Of a stretch of DNA of 64,000 bases, positions 34,894-43,438 are shown piece after piece; position 1 is the stretch's first letter, and each line of letters begins with the position of its first letter. Location of the stretch: NCBI RefSeq assembly GCF_900198835.1, contig NZ_LT900021.1, positions 310,001-374,000 on the forward strand, in the 5' to 3' direction. The notes beneath the pieces are model-generated. The model ran no database searches, was not told where the DNA came from, and saw only the letters and a program-made list of their open reading frames with translations. Made by a program: the position numbers and the translations under genes. The DNA comes from Thermococcus henrietii. Its GTDB lineage: Archaea > Methanobacteriota_B > Thermococci > Thermococcales > Thermococcaceae.

Positions 34894-35815
34894 GAACCTT
34901 TTTCTCAAAATAAAATCCGTTAAGGGTAGCGGGGAACCCTCTAGAGGATGCACTTACGCACCGCCCCTTAACTTCCCCGGGTATCTCGGCATCGTCAAAA
35001 ACGATAACTGGCTTCCCTCTGGCGAGGGCCTCAACAATCGGCAGGCCCCAGCCCTCGTACTTTGATGCATGAACGTAGACGTCGAGCGAGTCGTAGAACT
35101 CAACCAGCTCCTCATCGGGTATAAAACCGAGGAGCTTTATCCTCTCGTCACCTTCGGCCAGCTTTTTAACGCGCTCGAACTCCTCCCCGGTTCCAGCCAA
35201 GAGGAGCCTCGCGTTCGGGTTGTCCCACTGCTTAAACAGTTCAACGAGGAGGGCATGCCTCTTATGGTAGTCCATCCTCGAGATGTAGCCCACCATGAAC
35301 TTCCCCTTTTCCCTGAACTTTCCGGCGCGGGGCGGCTCGAGGAGGAAGCGCTCGTCTATCGGCTGGTGAACGACGGTTATCCTATCCTCCGGGATTCCCG
35401 CGAAGCGAACCAAGTCAACCTTTGTCAGGTGTGAGACTGCGTAGACCACGTCGCATTTCCTCGCCGAGAACAAGCCGAGGCGGATGAAGAGGCGCTCGAA
35501 GATGCCCTTGAACCCCCTCCTCGGGTGCTTTAAGGGGATTAAATCGTGTATCGTGACCCGCTTTTCCGCCTTTGGCTTGAAGAAAAGGAGCGTTATGGCT
35601 TCTATAATGCCAACGGCGTGGTAGGCGTCGCATTTCGAACGGACGAGCCAGAGGGGAACCTTGAAGAACTGCCAGAGGAAGTACGAAAACCTCTCGCCGG
35701 GCGACAGCTCGACCTCGTGCCCCTCACGCTCGAGGGTCCTGATTAAGTTCCTTGTGTAGACCGCTATTCCCCCAGCTTTGGTGCTCAAACGCCGGACGAT
35801 TAGGCAGACCTTCAT
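34841..35815 (-). CDS. Glycosyltransferase, GT4 family
   Basis: 324 residues. 'VRRLSTKAGGIAVYTRNLIR' is the acceptor-side Gly loop; 'GYISRMDYHKRHALL', 'RLLLAGTGEEFERVK' and 'VYVHASKYEGWGLPIVEALA' are the C-terminal GT4 motifs. 'TVVHQPIDERFLL' marks the linker. The tail (about the last 17 residues) runs over the convergent GT2 gene and lacks family features, so the stop may have been displaced. Overlaps the upstream GT4 gene by 4 bases (ATGA). Confidence 0.87.
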   Translation of the reverse strand: MKVCLIVRRLSTKAGGIAVYTRNLIRTLEREGHEVELSPGERFSYFLWQFFKVPLWLVRSKCDAYHAVGIIEAITLLFFKPKAEKRVTIHDLIPLKHPRRGFKGIFERLFIRLGLFSARKCDVVYAVSHLTKVDLVRFAGIPEDRITVVHQPIDERFLLEPPRAGKFREKGKFMVGYISRMDYHKRHALLVELFKQWDNPNARLLLAGTGEEFERVKKLAEGDERIKLLGFIPDEELVEFYDSLDVYVHASKYEGWGLPIVEALARGKPVIVFDDAEIPGEVKGRCVSASSRGFPATLNGFYFEKKVLRKLSILGLRVVKTLFQ

Positions 35816-36930
35816 TCAACCACCCCGTAGACCGTGAGAAGCTCCCTAACAATCTCGCCCCAGTCGTAGCGCTCGGCCTTTCTCCCCGCGATTCTCCCCA
35901 TCCTTGCAGAGTCCTCATGGGCGAGCATCAGCGCCCGGGCGAAGAATTCCTCGCTCAGCGGGACGACGAAGCCGGTTCTGCCGTTCTCGACGAGGTGCAT
36001 CGAGGCGTTCATCGGGTGCTCAACGGTGACGACCGGAACGCCGGAAGCCATGGCCTCGACGACGACCATGCCGAAGCCCTCCCTCCTGGATGGAAACGCG
36101 AAGACCCTCGACGCTTTCATGAGGGCGATGACATCTCTGTAATCCTTCAGAAAGCCCGTGAAGGTGACGTTATCGCCGATTCCAAGTTCCCGCGCGAGGA
36201 GCTCAAGCTTTCTCCGCTCGGGGCCGTCGCCGGCTATAATAGCTTTGAAGTCGGGGAACTCTTCCCTCAGCAGAGCAAGTGCACGGAGGAGAAAGTCAAC
36301 CCCTTTCTCGGGAATCAGCCTGCCGACGAAGAGAAAATCAAATTCCAGCGGCGATGGCTTCACCGAGCGAATAAGAGCAATATCTATGCCGTTGGGGACG
36401 AGGTAGACGGACTTTCTGAGGCCAGCGTTTAAGAGGTCAAGCCTCGTCTTCTGGGAGACGGAAACGTGCCTCTCGAAGGAGAACAGGCCCCGCTCAAGGG
36501 TTTTCCCTGCCAGACCTGCCCATCCGAGGTAGTCGAGCCAATAATCACCCCAGAACTCGTGCCAAGTTATGAAAACCTCCTCTCCCTTGAGAACCCTGAG
36601 CGAATAAGCTGGGAGGTAAGGGCTCGCCTGGCAGTCTACGACGTCGAAGCGCTCGCCCTTAAGAATGGGGACAAGCGAGATGGAATGGAGCAGAGGAGGG
36701 AGAATTGAACGCCTCCCGCCGGAGTACAGATTGCCAGTGCGAACGGTTCCGTGATAGTGAATCCCATCGCGCTCGATGTCCTTCGGCCCTCTCCAGTGTT
36801 TGTAGCCGTAGACGTGAACCTCATGTTTTCGAGCTAACCTTCTAGCCAGCTCGTAAATCCGCTTCTCGACCCCGCCTTTGACCCATGGGTAGACCACATC
36901 GTAGACGAAGGCTATCCTGAGGCTTTCCAT
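35812..36930 (-). CDS. Glycosyltransferase, GT4 family
   Basis: 372 residues. 'PWVKGGVEKRIYELARRLA' near 15-33, 'FLFVGRLIPEKGVDFLL', 'AIIAGDGPERRKLELLA' and 'VFAFPSRREGFGMVVVEAMA' are classic GT4 (mannosyl/glucosyltransferase-like) motifs. ATG at 36930 is about 25-28 nt from the TTATAA box near 36957, implying a leaderless transcript; the GTG at 36936 is less likely. First gene of a two-gene operon. Confidence 0.88.
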   Translation of the reverse strand: MESLRIAFVYDVVYPWVKGGVEKRIYELARRLARKHEVHVYGYKHWRGPKDIERDGIHYHGTVRTGNLYSGGRRSILPPLLHSISLVPILKGERFDVVDCQASPYLPAYSLRVLKGEEVFITWHEFWGDYWLDYLGWAGLAGKTLERGLFSFERHVSVSQKTRLDLLNAGLRKSVYLVPNGIDIALIRSVKPSPLEFDFLFVGRLIPEKGVDFLLRALALLREEFPDFKAIIAGDGPERRKLELLARELGIGDNVTFTGFLKDYRDVIALMKASRVFAFPSRREGFGMVVVEAMASGVPVVTVEHPMNASMHLVENGRTGFVVPLSEEFFARALMLAHEDSARMGRIAGRKAERYDWGEIVRELLTVYGVVE

Positions 36931-36949
36931 CGCCACATGGTTGTCCGCT

Positions 36950-36963
36950 AACGTTTATAAGAC
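36950..36963. promoter_or_regulatory. Shared bidirectional TATA element
   Basis: CGTTTATAAGACC carries a near-symmetric TTATAA that is correctly placed for both the leaderless glycosyltransferase gene on the minus strand (ATG 36930) and the protease gene on the plus strand (ATG 37005, with GGGTG Shine-Dalgarno). Confidence 0.45.
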
Positions 36964-37004
36964 CATCTAATGAAGTTAGCCCAGCGGAAAAAGGGTGTTG
37001 AACC

Positions 37005-38165
37005 ATGGCAAGTACTCTCGTCACGGTACTCATTGGCATCACGGCGTTCTGGCTGGTCCTCTACACCCTCTTCGGAAAGAAGGAGGTAGACCCCGAAACA
37101 GGAGAGCCCATAGAGAAGGAAGAGGGGCTGAGCGTTGACTTCCTCGTGGCAATGTGGAGAACAAAGAGACTCCTCGGGTTCATAGACCGGCTTTCCGGGG
37201 TCAACAGACGTTTTTGGAAGGTGTACAGCGATATTGGAATCGCCCTCGGCTACCTGGGAATGGCCTACGTCTTCTATGCCCTTCTAAAAACTGCCATGGA
37301 AACGCTCAGAACCAAGAGCGCTCCGAGCGGAGTCCAGCTCGTCATTCCGGGTGTGACGATTCCCCTGTGGTACGGACTCATCGGTCTCGCCGTCGTCATG
37401 ATTGTGCATGAGCTCAGTCACGGAGTGGTCGCAAGGGCTGAGGGGCTCCCCCTGAAGTCAGTCGGTCTGGTTCTCCTCGCGGTGATTCCAGGTGCTTTCG
37501 TCGAGCCCGACGAGGAGAAGCTTTCGAAGGCACCCCTCCGCTCTAGGCTCCGCGTCTACGGTGCCGGTTCGATGGCAAACGTAACCACCGCGATAATCAC
37601 CGCCCTAATCCTGAGCTATGCCGTAACCCCCCTTTTAGTTCCCAGCGGGATACAGGTTGGGGATGTCATAAAAGGAGCCCCCGCCGACGGGGTCCTCCAC
37701 AAGGGGGACGTCATAATCGCGATAAACGGGCAGAGCGTAAAGACCATGGACGAGTTCATAAAGGCTATGAACAAAACAAAGCCGGGAGAAACGATAACGC
37801 TCACCGTCCTCAGAAACGGGAAGGAGATGAACCTCAAGCTAACCCTGGGAGAGAACCCGGATAAACCCGGAAAGGGCTTTATAGGAATCCATCCCACCCA
37901 GTACGTAAAGTCCAGGGTAGGACACGAGGGACTAATCCTGCCGCTGTTCTTCTCGCTCTACTGGATTTACCTCCTCAACATAGGGATAGGCCTCATGAAC
38001 CTCTTCCCATTGGTTCCCCTCGATGGAGGAAGGATGCTCGACGACGTGATAAAGGAGTACCTGCCTGAGAGAATCGCAAGACCCATAAGGTATGCAACGA
38101 TAGGAATCGGTCTGTTCCTCCTGGCCCTAAACGTTCTGCCCGCGGTTCTCAACCTCGCTAAGTAA
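37005..38165 (+). CDS. Site-2 protease family membrane protease (M50) with PDZ domain
   Basis: 386 residues. Zn motif 'MIVHELSHGVVA' (His135, Glu136, His139) in a membrane helix; a PDZ domain at about 215-290 ('GDVIKGAPADGVLHKGDVII', 'INGQSVKTMDEF'); and the third ligand in 'LFPLVPLDGGRMLDD' near residue 338. Cuts membrane-spanning substrates, commonly anti-regulators or signal-peptide remnants. Substrate unknown. Its 3' end overlaps the convergent KaiC-like gene by 39 bases. Confidence 0.9.
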   Translation: MASTLVTVLIGITAFWLVLYTLFGKKEVDPETGEPIEKEEGLSVDFLVAMWRTKRLLGFIDRLSGVNRRFWKVYSDIGIALGYLGMAYVFYALLKTAMETLRTKSAPSGVQLVIPGVTIPLWYGLIGLAVVMIVHELSHGVVARAEGLPLKSVGLVLLAVIPGAFVEPDEEKLSKAPLRSRLRVYGAGSMANVTTAIITALILSYAVTPLLVPSGIQVGDVIKGAPADGVLHKGDVIIAINGQSVKTMDEFIKAMNKTKPGETITLTVLRNGKEMNLKLTLGENPDKPGKGFIGIHPTQYVKSRVGHEGLILPLFFSLYWIYLLNIGIGLMNLFPLVPLDGGRMLDDVIKEYLPERIARPIRYATIGIGLFLLALNVLPAVLNLAK

Positions 38166-38900
38166 ACGTATTCCCACTCTTCCTTTTTTGAATTTAAAGA
38201 TTCCAGTCGAAGGCTCGAACTCAGGAAGGAGGGACTTAAGCACAACAAGGTTTTCAACGCCGGGCCTTTCAGTTGGCCTGAACTCGACTATGTGCTCCGC
38301 GTACTGGGAAAGCCACGAGAGAAACCTCGAAGAAACCCTATCCCTGTTTATGAGGAAGACGTTGAGGACCTCATCCACATTGGAGCGGGGGTAACTTTCC
38401 TTTAGGGCTATGTTCTTCTTTAGAATCCTCATGCCCGCGTCCTCACCAAAGATTTCAACAAAACCGTCCATTGTAACGGTAAGGCCTATCCTCTTAGGTT
38501 TGCCAAGGATGAGGCGCTTGTAAAGTGTAAGGATTTTGGGAAGAAACGTGCTTCCATCAACGTAGCCGAGGGAGTAAACGTAAGGCTCCCTGGGTTGTAC
38601 CCCGTTCACGGAGCCGAAGACATCAATCACGGCAAGGCGACCTTCGGTTCCGAACGTATGAAACCCAAAGCGAACGGCAGTGGAATACTTCATGAGCAAC
38701 CTATACGGAAGCGAGTAGCTCGTGATGACACCGTACCATCCTCGTTCAATGAACTTTTTAAAAACTTCAACACCAAGGGCCCAACCATAGGAACCCGTGT
38801 TGTATACTATTAGAAGGATTCCATCCTCAATTATGCCCCCACCAAGCATCTTGTCAAGGGCATCAATACCCGTCCTAAACACCTTGTACCCCATTTTCAT
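38127..38900 (-). CDS. Degenerate KaiC/RecA-like protein
   Basis: 257 residues. The N-terminus 'FRTGIDALDKMLGGGIIEDG' is the KaiC entry motif (TGI..LD..LGGGI..G), but where Walker A should be there is 'YNTGSYGWALG', with no GKT. The rest parallels the protein at 62537-63292: 'WYGVITSYSLPYRLL', 'RLAVIDVFGSVNGVQP', 'FLPKILTLYKRLI', 'PEFEPSTGIFKFK'. Nucleotide hydrolysis is unlikely; a signalling or scaffold role is possible. ATG at 38900 is used since CTTTTAAAA near 38930 would start transcription near 38905; the GTG at 38918 would lie before it. Confidence 0.7.
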   Translation of the reverse strand: MKMGYKVFRTGIDALDKMLGGGIIEDGILLIVYNTGSYGWALGVEVFKKFIERGWYGVITSYSLPYRLLMKYSTAVRFGFHTFGTEGRLAVIDVFGSVNGVQPREPYVYSLGYVDGSTFLPKILTLYKRLILGKPKRIGLTVTMDGFVEIFGEDAGMRILKKNIALKESYPRSNVDEVLNVFLINRDRVSSRFLSWLSQYAEHIVEFRPTERPGVENLVVLKSLLPEFEPSTGIFKFKKGRVGIRLLSEVENRGQNV

Positions 38901-38953
38901 CAACAGAGAGGGTAACACCCAACCTTTTTAAAAGCCTTTTCTTAGGGCAACCC

Positions 38954-39931
38954 ATGCCCGCCACCTGCTCCAAATGTAGTCGTCCAGCGGTCTACCACGC
39001 GCGCTACACCGGTCGCTACTACTGCCACAAGCACTTCAATGAGATGGTCGAGAAGAAGTTCAAGGAGACCGTGAAGAAGTACCGCCTCATAGAGAAGGGC
39101 GAGCGAATAGCGGTAGGCGTTAGCGGAGGAAAGGACAGCGTCGTTCTCATGCACCTTCTGGCCAAGCTCCGGGAGAGGTTCCCCTTCGAGCTCGTCGCGA
39201 TAACGATTGACGAGGGCATAGCCGGTTACCGACCTCCAAGCGTTGAGATAGCGAAGAGGAACGCGAAGAAGCTCGGAATAGAGCACCGCGTTTATTCCTT
39301 CAAGGAATACATCGGCTTCACCCTCGACGAGACGGTTGAGATAATGGGGAGCTTCGAGAAGAAGGAAAGGGTAGGTGCCTGCTCCTACTGCGGCGTCTGG
39401 AGGCGCTGGCTCCTCAACTACGCTTCCAAAGACGTCGGCGCCGACAAGCTGGCCGTAGGCCACAACCTCGACGACGAGGTGCAGATGTTCATAATGAACA
39501 TTCTGAGGGGAGATATAGCCCGTTTAGGGAGAACGGGCCCCTACTACCAGGAAATCCACCCGGAGCTCGTCCCGAGGATAAAGCCCCTCCGAGAGATTCC
39601 CGAGAAGGAGATAGTCCTCTACGCGGTTCTGAACAACATTGAAGTTGACCTGAGCGAGTGCCCCTACGCGGTCGAGGCTTTCCGTGCCGAAATCCGAGAC
39701 TGGCTCAACGAGATGGAGGAGAGGCACCCGGGAACGAAGTACCAGATTCTCAGGAGCTACGACAAGCTCTTCCCTCTGATAGCGAAGACCTACACGAAGA
39801 AAACCAGCGAGCTGAACCGCTGCAAGATATGTGGCCAGCCGACGACGGGCGAGATATGCAAGGCCTGCCAGTTCCGCCTCCAGGTCGAGAGGAAGGCGAG
39901 GGAAAGGGGACTGACGTTCAGGGTTGAGTAG
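38954..39931 (+). CDS. ttuA: tRNA-5-methyluridine(54) 2-sulfurtransferase TtuA
   Basis: 325 residues. N-terminal zinc site 'CSKCSRPAVYHARYTG' and 'YCHKH', PP-loop 'GVSGGKDSVVL' at 55-65, iron-sulfur ligands in 'GACSYCGVWRRW' (Cys143, Cys146) and 'DLSECPYAVEA' (Cys236), and a second zinc ribbon at the C-terminus ('CKICGQPTTGEICKAC'). It thiolates U54 of tRNA, stabilising it at high temperature. The ATG is about 25 nt after TTTTTAAAAG (about 38924-38933), so leaderless. Promoter is divergent from the KaiC-like gene. Confidence 0.95.
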   Translation: MPATCSKCSRPAVYHARYTGRYYCHKHFNEMVEKKFKETVKKYRLIEKGERIAVGVSGGKDSVVLMHLLAKLRERFPFELVAITIDEGIAGYRPPSVEIAKRNAKKLGIEHRVYSFKEYIGFTLDETVEIMGSFEKKERVGACSYCGVWRRWLLNYASKDVGADKLAVGHNLDDEVQMFIMNILRGDIARLGRTGPYYQEIHPELVPRIKPLREIPEKEIVLYAVLNNIEVDLSECPYAVEAFRAEIRDWLNEMEERHPGTKYQILRSYDKLFPLIAKTYTKKTSELNRCKICGQPTTGEICKACQFRLQVERKARERGLTFRVE

Positions 39932-39940
39932 CAAGGGTTA

Positions 39941-39965
39941 AATACAATTGTAGTTAGTTTGTATT
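39941..39965. promoter_or_regulatory. Operator-like inverted repeat before a CopG-type gene
   Basis: AATACAA (39941-39947) and TTGTATT (39959-39965) are exact inverse copies 11 nt apart, and the left arm also belongs to the palindrome TACAATTGTA (39943-39952). It directly follows the GGTTAAATAC TATA-like box and covers the expected start of the gene at 39975. Autoregulation by the ribbon-helix-helix protein is the simple reading. Confidence 0.6.
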
Positions 39966-39974
39966 GGTGATGGC

Positions 39975-40295
39975 ATGGCCGAGAGGGTGGAGTATCCGAT
40001 TTCCGTTAGACTGCCGGGTTACGTTGTTCGGAAGATAGACGAACTCGTCGAGAAAAGGGAATTTCGGAGCCGTTCGGATTTCATAAAGTTCGCCGTCACG
40101 TTCACACTCGGCCAGATGATGCTCGAAGAGGCGAAAGAGCTGGCAAGGAGCCTCAGCGAGGAGGAAATTAGAGTGGAGGCTGAGAATGCGCGGAAGAAAC
40201 TCAGAAGGGGGGAATTCAAGGACGAGGAGGAAGAAGTGAAAGAGGTTCTTAGGGAGGTCGAGAGGGAGTACAGGAAACTAATGGGTGCCGAGTAA
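39975..40295 (+). CDS. CopG-type ribbon-helix-helix transcription regulator
   Basis: 106 residues. 'ERVEYPISVRLPGYVVRKID' (beta strand and first helix) and 'FRSRSDFIKFAVTFTLGQMM' (second helix) form the RHH DNA-binding dimer unit. The second half is a long charged, probably coiled-coil helix ('EEEIRVEAENARKKLRRGEF'). Shine-Dalgarno GGTGATGGC. No toxin gene follows (the next frame is 93 nt on and has its own promoter), so it looks like a stand-alone regulator. Confidence 0.8.
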   Translation: MAERVEYPISVRLPGYVVRKIDELVEKREFRSRSDFIKFAVTFTLGQMMLEEAKELARSLSEEEIRVEAENARKKLRRGEFKDEEEEVKEVLREVEREYRKLMGAE

Positions 40296-40337
40296 GGAAA
40301 GTTGTCAAAACGTATTAAACAACTATTTATAAAGACC

Positions 40338-40370
40338 TGTTTAGTATACTAAACAACCTTTATAAAGGTT
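40338..40370. promoter_or_regulatory. Two overlapping perfect palindromes at the DUF4143 ATPase promoter
   Basis: TGTTTAGTATACTAAACA (40338-40355) is a perfect 18-bp palindrome and AACCTTTATAAAGGTT (40355-40370) a perfect 16-bp one whose centre is the TATA box. A degenerate copy of the junction (TAAACAACTATTTATAAAG, from about 40316) lies just upstream, making an imperfect direct repeat. The ATG at 40389 is about 25 nt from the TATA centre. A repressor bound here would block TBP directly. Confidence 0.7.
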
Positions 40371-40388
40371 GAGCGAGTAAAGGCTACC

Positions 40389-41678
40389 ATGAACGAGAAC
40401 ATCGCGCGGGCCCTCGTCGAATGGCAGGAGAACTGGACGCCCGAGCTAATCGAGAGGGACTTCGACCCCTCGCTGATTCCCGAAAAGCCGAGAAAGGTCA
40501 TCACGTTTGCGGGCTGTCGGAGAACTGGCAAGACCTATCTAATGTTCCAGCTGATAAACAAACTTTCTGAGAAAATTCCACGTGACGATATTTTCTACAT
40601 CAACTTCGAGGACGAGAGGCTTGAGAAGAAAACCGAAACGCTGACGGAGCTCATACCCACCATTGAAGAGCTGTTCGGGAAGAAGGAGAGGCTCTATCTC
40701 TTCCTCGATGAAGTCCAGAACGTCCCCGGATGGGACTCGTGGGTGAGGAGAATACACGACTCAAGGGAAGACGTGAGGCTCTTTCTTAGCGGCTCCTCAT
40801 CGAAGCTGTCGAGCAGGGAGATACCGACGTCGCTGAGGGGAAGAGCCCTTACCTTCGAGGTCTTTCCCCTGAGCTTTCCCGAGTTCCTCCGCTTCAAGAA
40901 CTTTGAGGTGCCCGAGAGGGTGGAGTTCAGCGGGAGGAAAAGCGAGCTCCTGAACCTTCTGAGGGAGTACCTCATCTACGGGGGGTTTCCCGAGGTCGTT
41001 TTAGCGGAGGACAGGAGAATAAAGGGCATGATAATCAGGGACTACTTCAACACGATTGTAGCCCTGGACGTCGTTGAGCGCTATAAAGTCAGAAATCCCG
41101 AGGAGCTGAGGGCGTTCATAAGGCTACTCCTCAACTCGGAGTACTTCAGCCTGAGCAGGGCCGAGAGAACTATGAGAAGCCTCGGCCACTCGGTCAGCAA
41201 GGCGACTTTGGCCAACTACCTCCGCTACCTGAACGAGTGCTACTTTGCCTTTCCGGTCGAGGTTTTCTCGCCAAAGGTGAAGCTCAGAATCCAGCACCCG
41301 AAGAAGATATACTTCGTTGACACCGCATTTCTGACCTTCCTGAGCGTAAAGTTCAGCGAGGACATCGGCAGGCTAATGGAGAACGCGGCCTTCATCGAAC
41401 TCCTGAGGAGGGGCAAAGAGGTAAACTACGCCATCGGCGAGAACTGGGAGGTTGATTTCGTCCTGCCTGAAGAGGAAACGCTCATTCAGGTCAGCTACGA
41501 CGTTTCAAACCCGGAAACGATGGAGCGGGAGCTCAAAGCCTTGAAAAAGGCAAAGAGGACGTTTGGATGGAAGAACGCCAAGTTGATAACGTGGGACGTT
41601 GAAAAGAGAATAGACGGAATCGAGGTAGTGCCCCTGTGGAGGTTCCTCCTTGATAGTCGAGACGGCCGTTCCCTTTGA
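40389..41678 (+). CDS. AAA ATPase with DUF4143 domain
   Basis: 429 residues. Walker A 'FAGCRRTGKTYLMFQL' near 38-53, Walker B 'RLYLFLDEVQNVPGW' near 99-113, 'RLFLSGSSSKLSS' (sensor 1) and the linker 'VFPLSFPEFLRFK' are diagnostic of the large archaeal/bacterial AAA_14-DUF4143 family. The C-terminal half (from about 215) ends in 'ENWEVDFVLPEEETLIQVSYD', a PD-(D/E)xK-like nuclease fold. Function of the family is not established. Probably leaderless. Its stop lies inside the next gene. Confidence 0.85.
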   Translation: MNENIARALVEWQENWTPELIERDFDPSLIPEKPRKVITFAGCRRTGKTYLMFQLINKLSEKIPRDDIFYINFEDERLEKKTETLTELIPTIEELFGKKERLYLFLDEVQNVPGWDSWVRRIHDSREDVRLFLSGSSSKLSSREIPTSLRGRALTFEVFPLSFPEFLRFKNFEVPERVEFSGRKSELLNLLREYLIYGGFPEVVLAEDRRIKGMIIRDYFNTIVALDVVERYKVRNPEELRAFIRLLLNSEYFSLSRAERTMRSLGHSVSKATLANYLRYLNECYFAFPVEVFSPKVKLRIQHPKKIYFVDTAFLTFLSVKFSEDIGRLMENAAFIELLRRGKEVNYAIGENWEVDFVLPEEETLIQVSYDVSNPETMERELKALKKAKRTFGWKNAKLITWDVEKRIDGIEVVPLWRFLLDSRDGRSL

Positions 41679-41844
41679 TGAGCTTGAGGAGATAAGGCGA
41701 AAGAGCGGGGCGGGGGTTAGCTTAACATCCCTCGGAACCATCGAGAGGAGCGGGATAGTCCTCAATCGGGTTCTCGTGGAGGGTCCTCCCGCGGAAATCG
41801 AGCGCTTCATGGAGAAGCTCCGCCTGACGAGGGCCGGCGGTTAG
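41650..41844 (+). CDS. Small protein of unknown function
   Basis: 64 residues, starting at TTG (41650) inside the end of the ATPase gene. A strong Shine-Dalgarno sequence, GGAGGT at 41638-41643, is 6 nt before the TTG, which argues that the gene is real. The protein alternates strands and helices ('VSLTSLGTIERSGIVLN', 'PPAEIERFMEKLRL'), as in a small ferredoxin-like fold. Not recognised. Translational coupling to the ATPase is likely. Confidence 0.55.
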   Translation: MIVETAVPFDELEEIRRKSGAGVSLTSLGTIERSGIVLNRVLVEGPPAEIERFMEKLRLTRAGG

Positions 41845-41906
41845 TTTGTGCCCCAAACTTCCGGGCGGGTATTTAAGGGGTTCAGGGGACTTTTCTCGGT
41901 GGGAGC

Positions 41907-42488
41907 ATGGAGGATATAAATGAAGCGCTCAGGGCGGTGGAGCGGGAGCTGAACCTTGCAAAGAAGGCTTACAACTCGATAATCTACATCTACTGGGCGG
42001 TAGCGTTCCCGGCCATCTACATTACCTCGGTGATTCTCTCAGCGTACGCCGGGATTTCAATCGACTCCACAACGGTTCTTCTCTCGGCCCTCGCGATAGT
42101 ATTCTTCATTTTCGAAGAGCTGAAGGCATTCAAGAAGGTGCAGGAGATAGAGAAGGTTCTCGGGAGAAAAACGCCGCTCAACCCCCGGTACCTCCTCGCC
42201 CAGCTCATCGTCTGGCCTGTAATCTTCGTGACCGTGGGGTTGAATGTTAAGGGTACCTGGCTATCCCCGCTCCCTGCGATAGGCTCCGGAATGCTCGCCC
42301 TCGCGGTCGTGGATTACGTTTTCCTCAGGAGGGGCTGGGACAAGGCCGTCATCGGGGCAACGATTCTGCTCCTCAGCGTTCCGTACGGGAGGGTTTCCAT
42401 CACCAAGGGCGCGTACGCAACGCTCGTACTGTCGCTGGCGTTCGGACTCGGCGCTTACCTGGTGCTTATGAAGGCAATGAGGGAGTGA
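41907..42488 (+). CDS. Membrane protein of a paralogous membrane/winged-helix module (copy 1)
   Basis: 193 residues. A charged N-terminal helix 'EDINEALRAVERELNLAKKAY' (quoted in part) leads into about six membrane segments in three hairpins. The protein at 43439-44029 is a paralogue with the same order (E-D-x-x-E-L/A start, Lys-rich loop after span 2). GGTGGGAGC precedes the ATG, and a TATTTAAG box lies near 41870. The winged-helix gene begins 2 bases after its stop. Function unknown; co-occurrence with a regulator suggests a membrane sensor or anti-regulator. Confidence 0.7.
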   Translation: MEDINEALRAVERELNLAKKAYNSIIYIYWAVAFPAIYITSVILSAYAGISIDSTTVLLSALAIVFFIFEELKAFKKVQEIEKVLGRKTPLNPRYLLAQLIVWPVIFVTVGLNVKGTWLSPLPAIGSGMLALAVVDYVFLRRGWDKAVIGATILLLSVPYGRVSITKGAYATLVLSLAFGLGAYLVLMKAMRE

Positions 42489-42489
42489 T

Positions 42490-42786
42490 ATGCTCGAAAA
42501 GCTCGCTGGGCTCTCTAAGTCACCGCTCGGCAACCCCACGAGGCTGGCGATAGCCCTTTACCTGCTGTCGAGGGAGAGGGCAACCTTCTCGAGCCTGAGG
42601 GAGGCGCTGAACCTCACCGCTGGGAACCTTGAGTTTCACCTGAAGGCCCTGGAAGATGCCGGAATCGTGAGAACTTACTACGGGTTCGGAAGGAGGCCGA
42701 GAAAGTTCGTTGAGCTGACTGAGAAGGGAGTAGAAGAACTCGGCGAGGCCCTCAGGGTCCTGAGGGAGGCGGTTGAAAATGATTGA
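42490..42786 (+). CDS. Winged-helix transcription regulator (copy 1)
   Basis: 98 residues. 'LGNPTRLAIALYLLSRERATFSSLREALNLTAGNLEFHLKALEDAGIV' (read in parts) is an ArsR/MarR-like winged helix with the recognition helix at 'TAGNLEFHLKALEDAG', then a wing 'YGFGRRPRKFVELTEKG'. Paralogue at 44034-44330. Its stop overlaps the protease gene start by several bases. Confidence 0.83.
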   Translation: MLEKLAGLSKSPLGNPTRLAIALYLLSRERATFSSLREALNLTAGNLEFHLKALEDAGIVRTYYGFGRRPRKFVELTEKGVEELGEALRVLREAVEND

Positions 42787-43396
42787 GTTCCTCAAGGCGC
42801 TCCTCATGTGGCTCGCGGCCTTTATTCCGGCCATGGCCATCGGCTCAGCGGTCTCGAGGGGAAACCCCAAGAGAGCGGCCGTTCTGATTCAGGTTTCTAT
42901 GCTTCTGCTCTCGCTTCCACTCCTATGGGCCGTGAACGGACCGAAAAGCTCGGGACTCCTCCTCAACCTGAGCTACCTGCCGCGGGCATTCCTGGTTGGC
43001 TTCACGGTTTCCCTCACGTTGAACGCCATCGGCCCAAGCACCGAGACCGCCGACGAACCGGAGTTCCTCCCCAGGGACTGGAGAAGGTATCCCCTCATTC
43101 TCCTCCTGGCGCCGTTGAGTGAGGAACTTCTCCACAGGGGCCTTGTGGAAGGTTACTTACTCAGCTACGGCCACTTCTGGAGCGCGATACTCTTCGCGGC
43201 TCTCCTGTTCGCCCTGCCCCACTGGAGGGCCTTTGGAGGGAGCGCTTTGGACAGGATTTCGATTGTTGCCGGGGCCTTCCTCCTCGGAACGCTGGTAGGC
43301 TACTTCTTCGCCCTCGGCGGCATAGTTCCGGCCTTTGCGCTACATGCCTCGGCCAATCTAGCCGGACTCGTTGTTCTGCATTTCAGAGAGAGGTGA
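42779..43396 (+). CDS. CPBP-family intramembrane metalloprotease
   Basis: 205 residues, about seven helices. The Abi/CAAX-protease motifs are present: 'APLSEELLHRGLVEG' (EExxxR type), 'FALPHWRAFGG' (FxxxH) and 'FALHASANLAG' (HxxxN). It cleaves membrane-near peptides or prenylated proteins in other organisms. ATG at 42779 sits within the end of the winged-helix gene, with GGAGGCGG before it. It is the third member of a locus that is followed by a second membrane/winged-helix pair. Confidence 0.85.
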   Translation: MIEFLKALLMWLAAFIPAMAIGSAVSRGNPKRAAVLIQVSMLLLSLPLLWAVNGPKSSGLLLNLSYLPRAFLVGFTVSLTLNAIGPSTETADEPEFLPRDWRRYPLILLLAPLSEELLHRGLVEGYLLSYGHFWSAILFAALLFALPHWRAFGGSALDRISIVAGAFLLGTLVGYFFALGGIVPAFALHASANLAGLVVLHFRER

Positions 43397-43438
43397 CGGT
43401 ATAAATAGGGAGACGACCTAATCCCTTTGGTGGGATGA

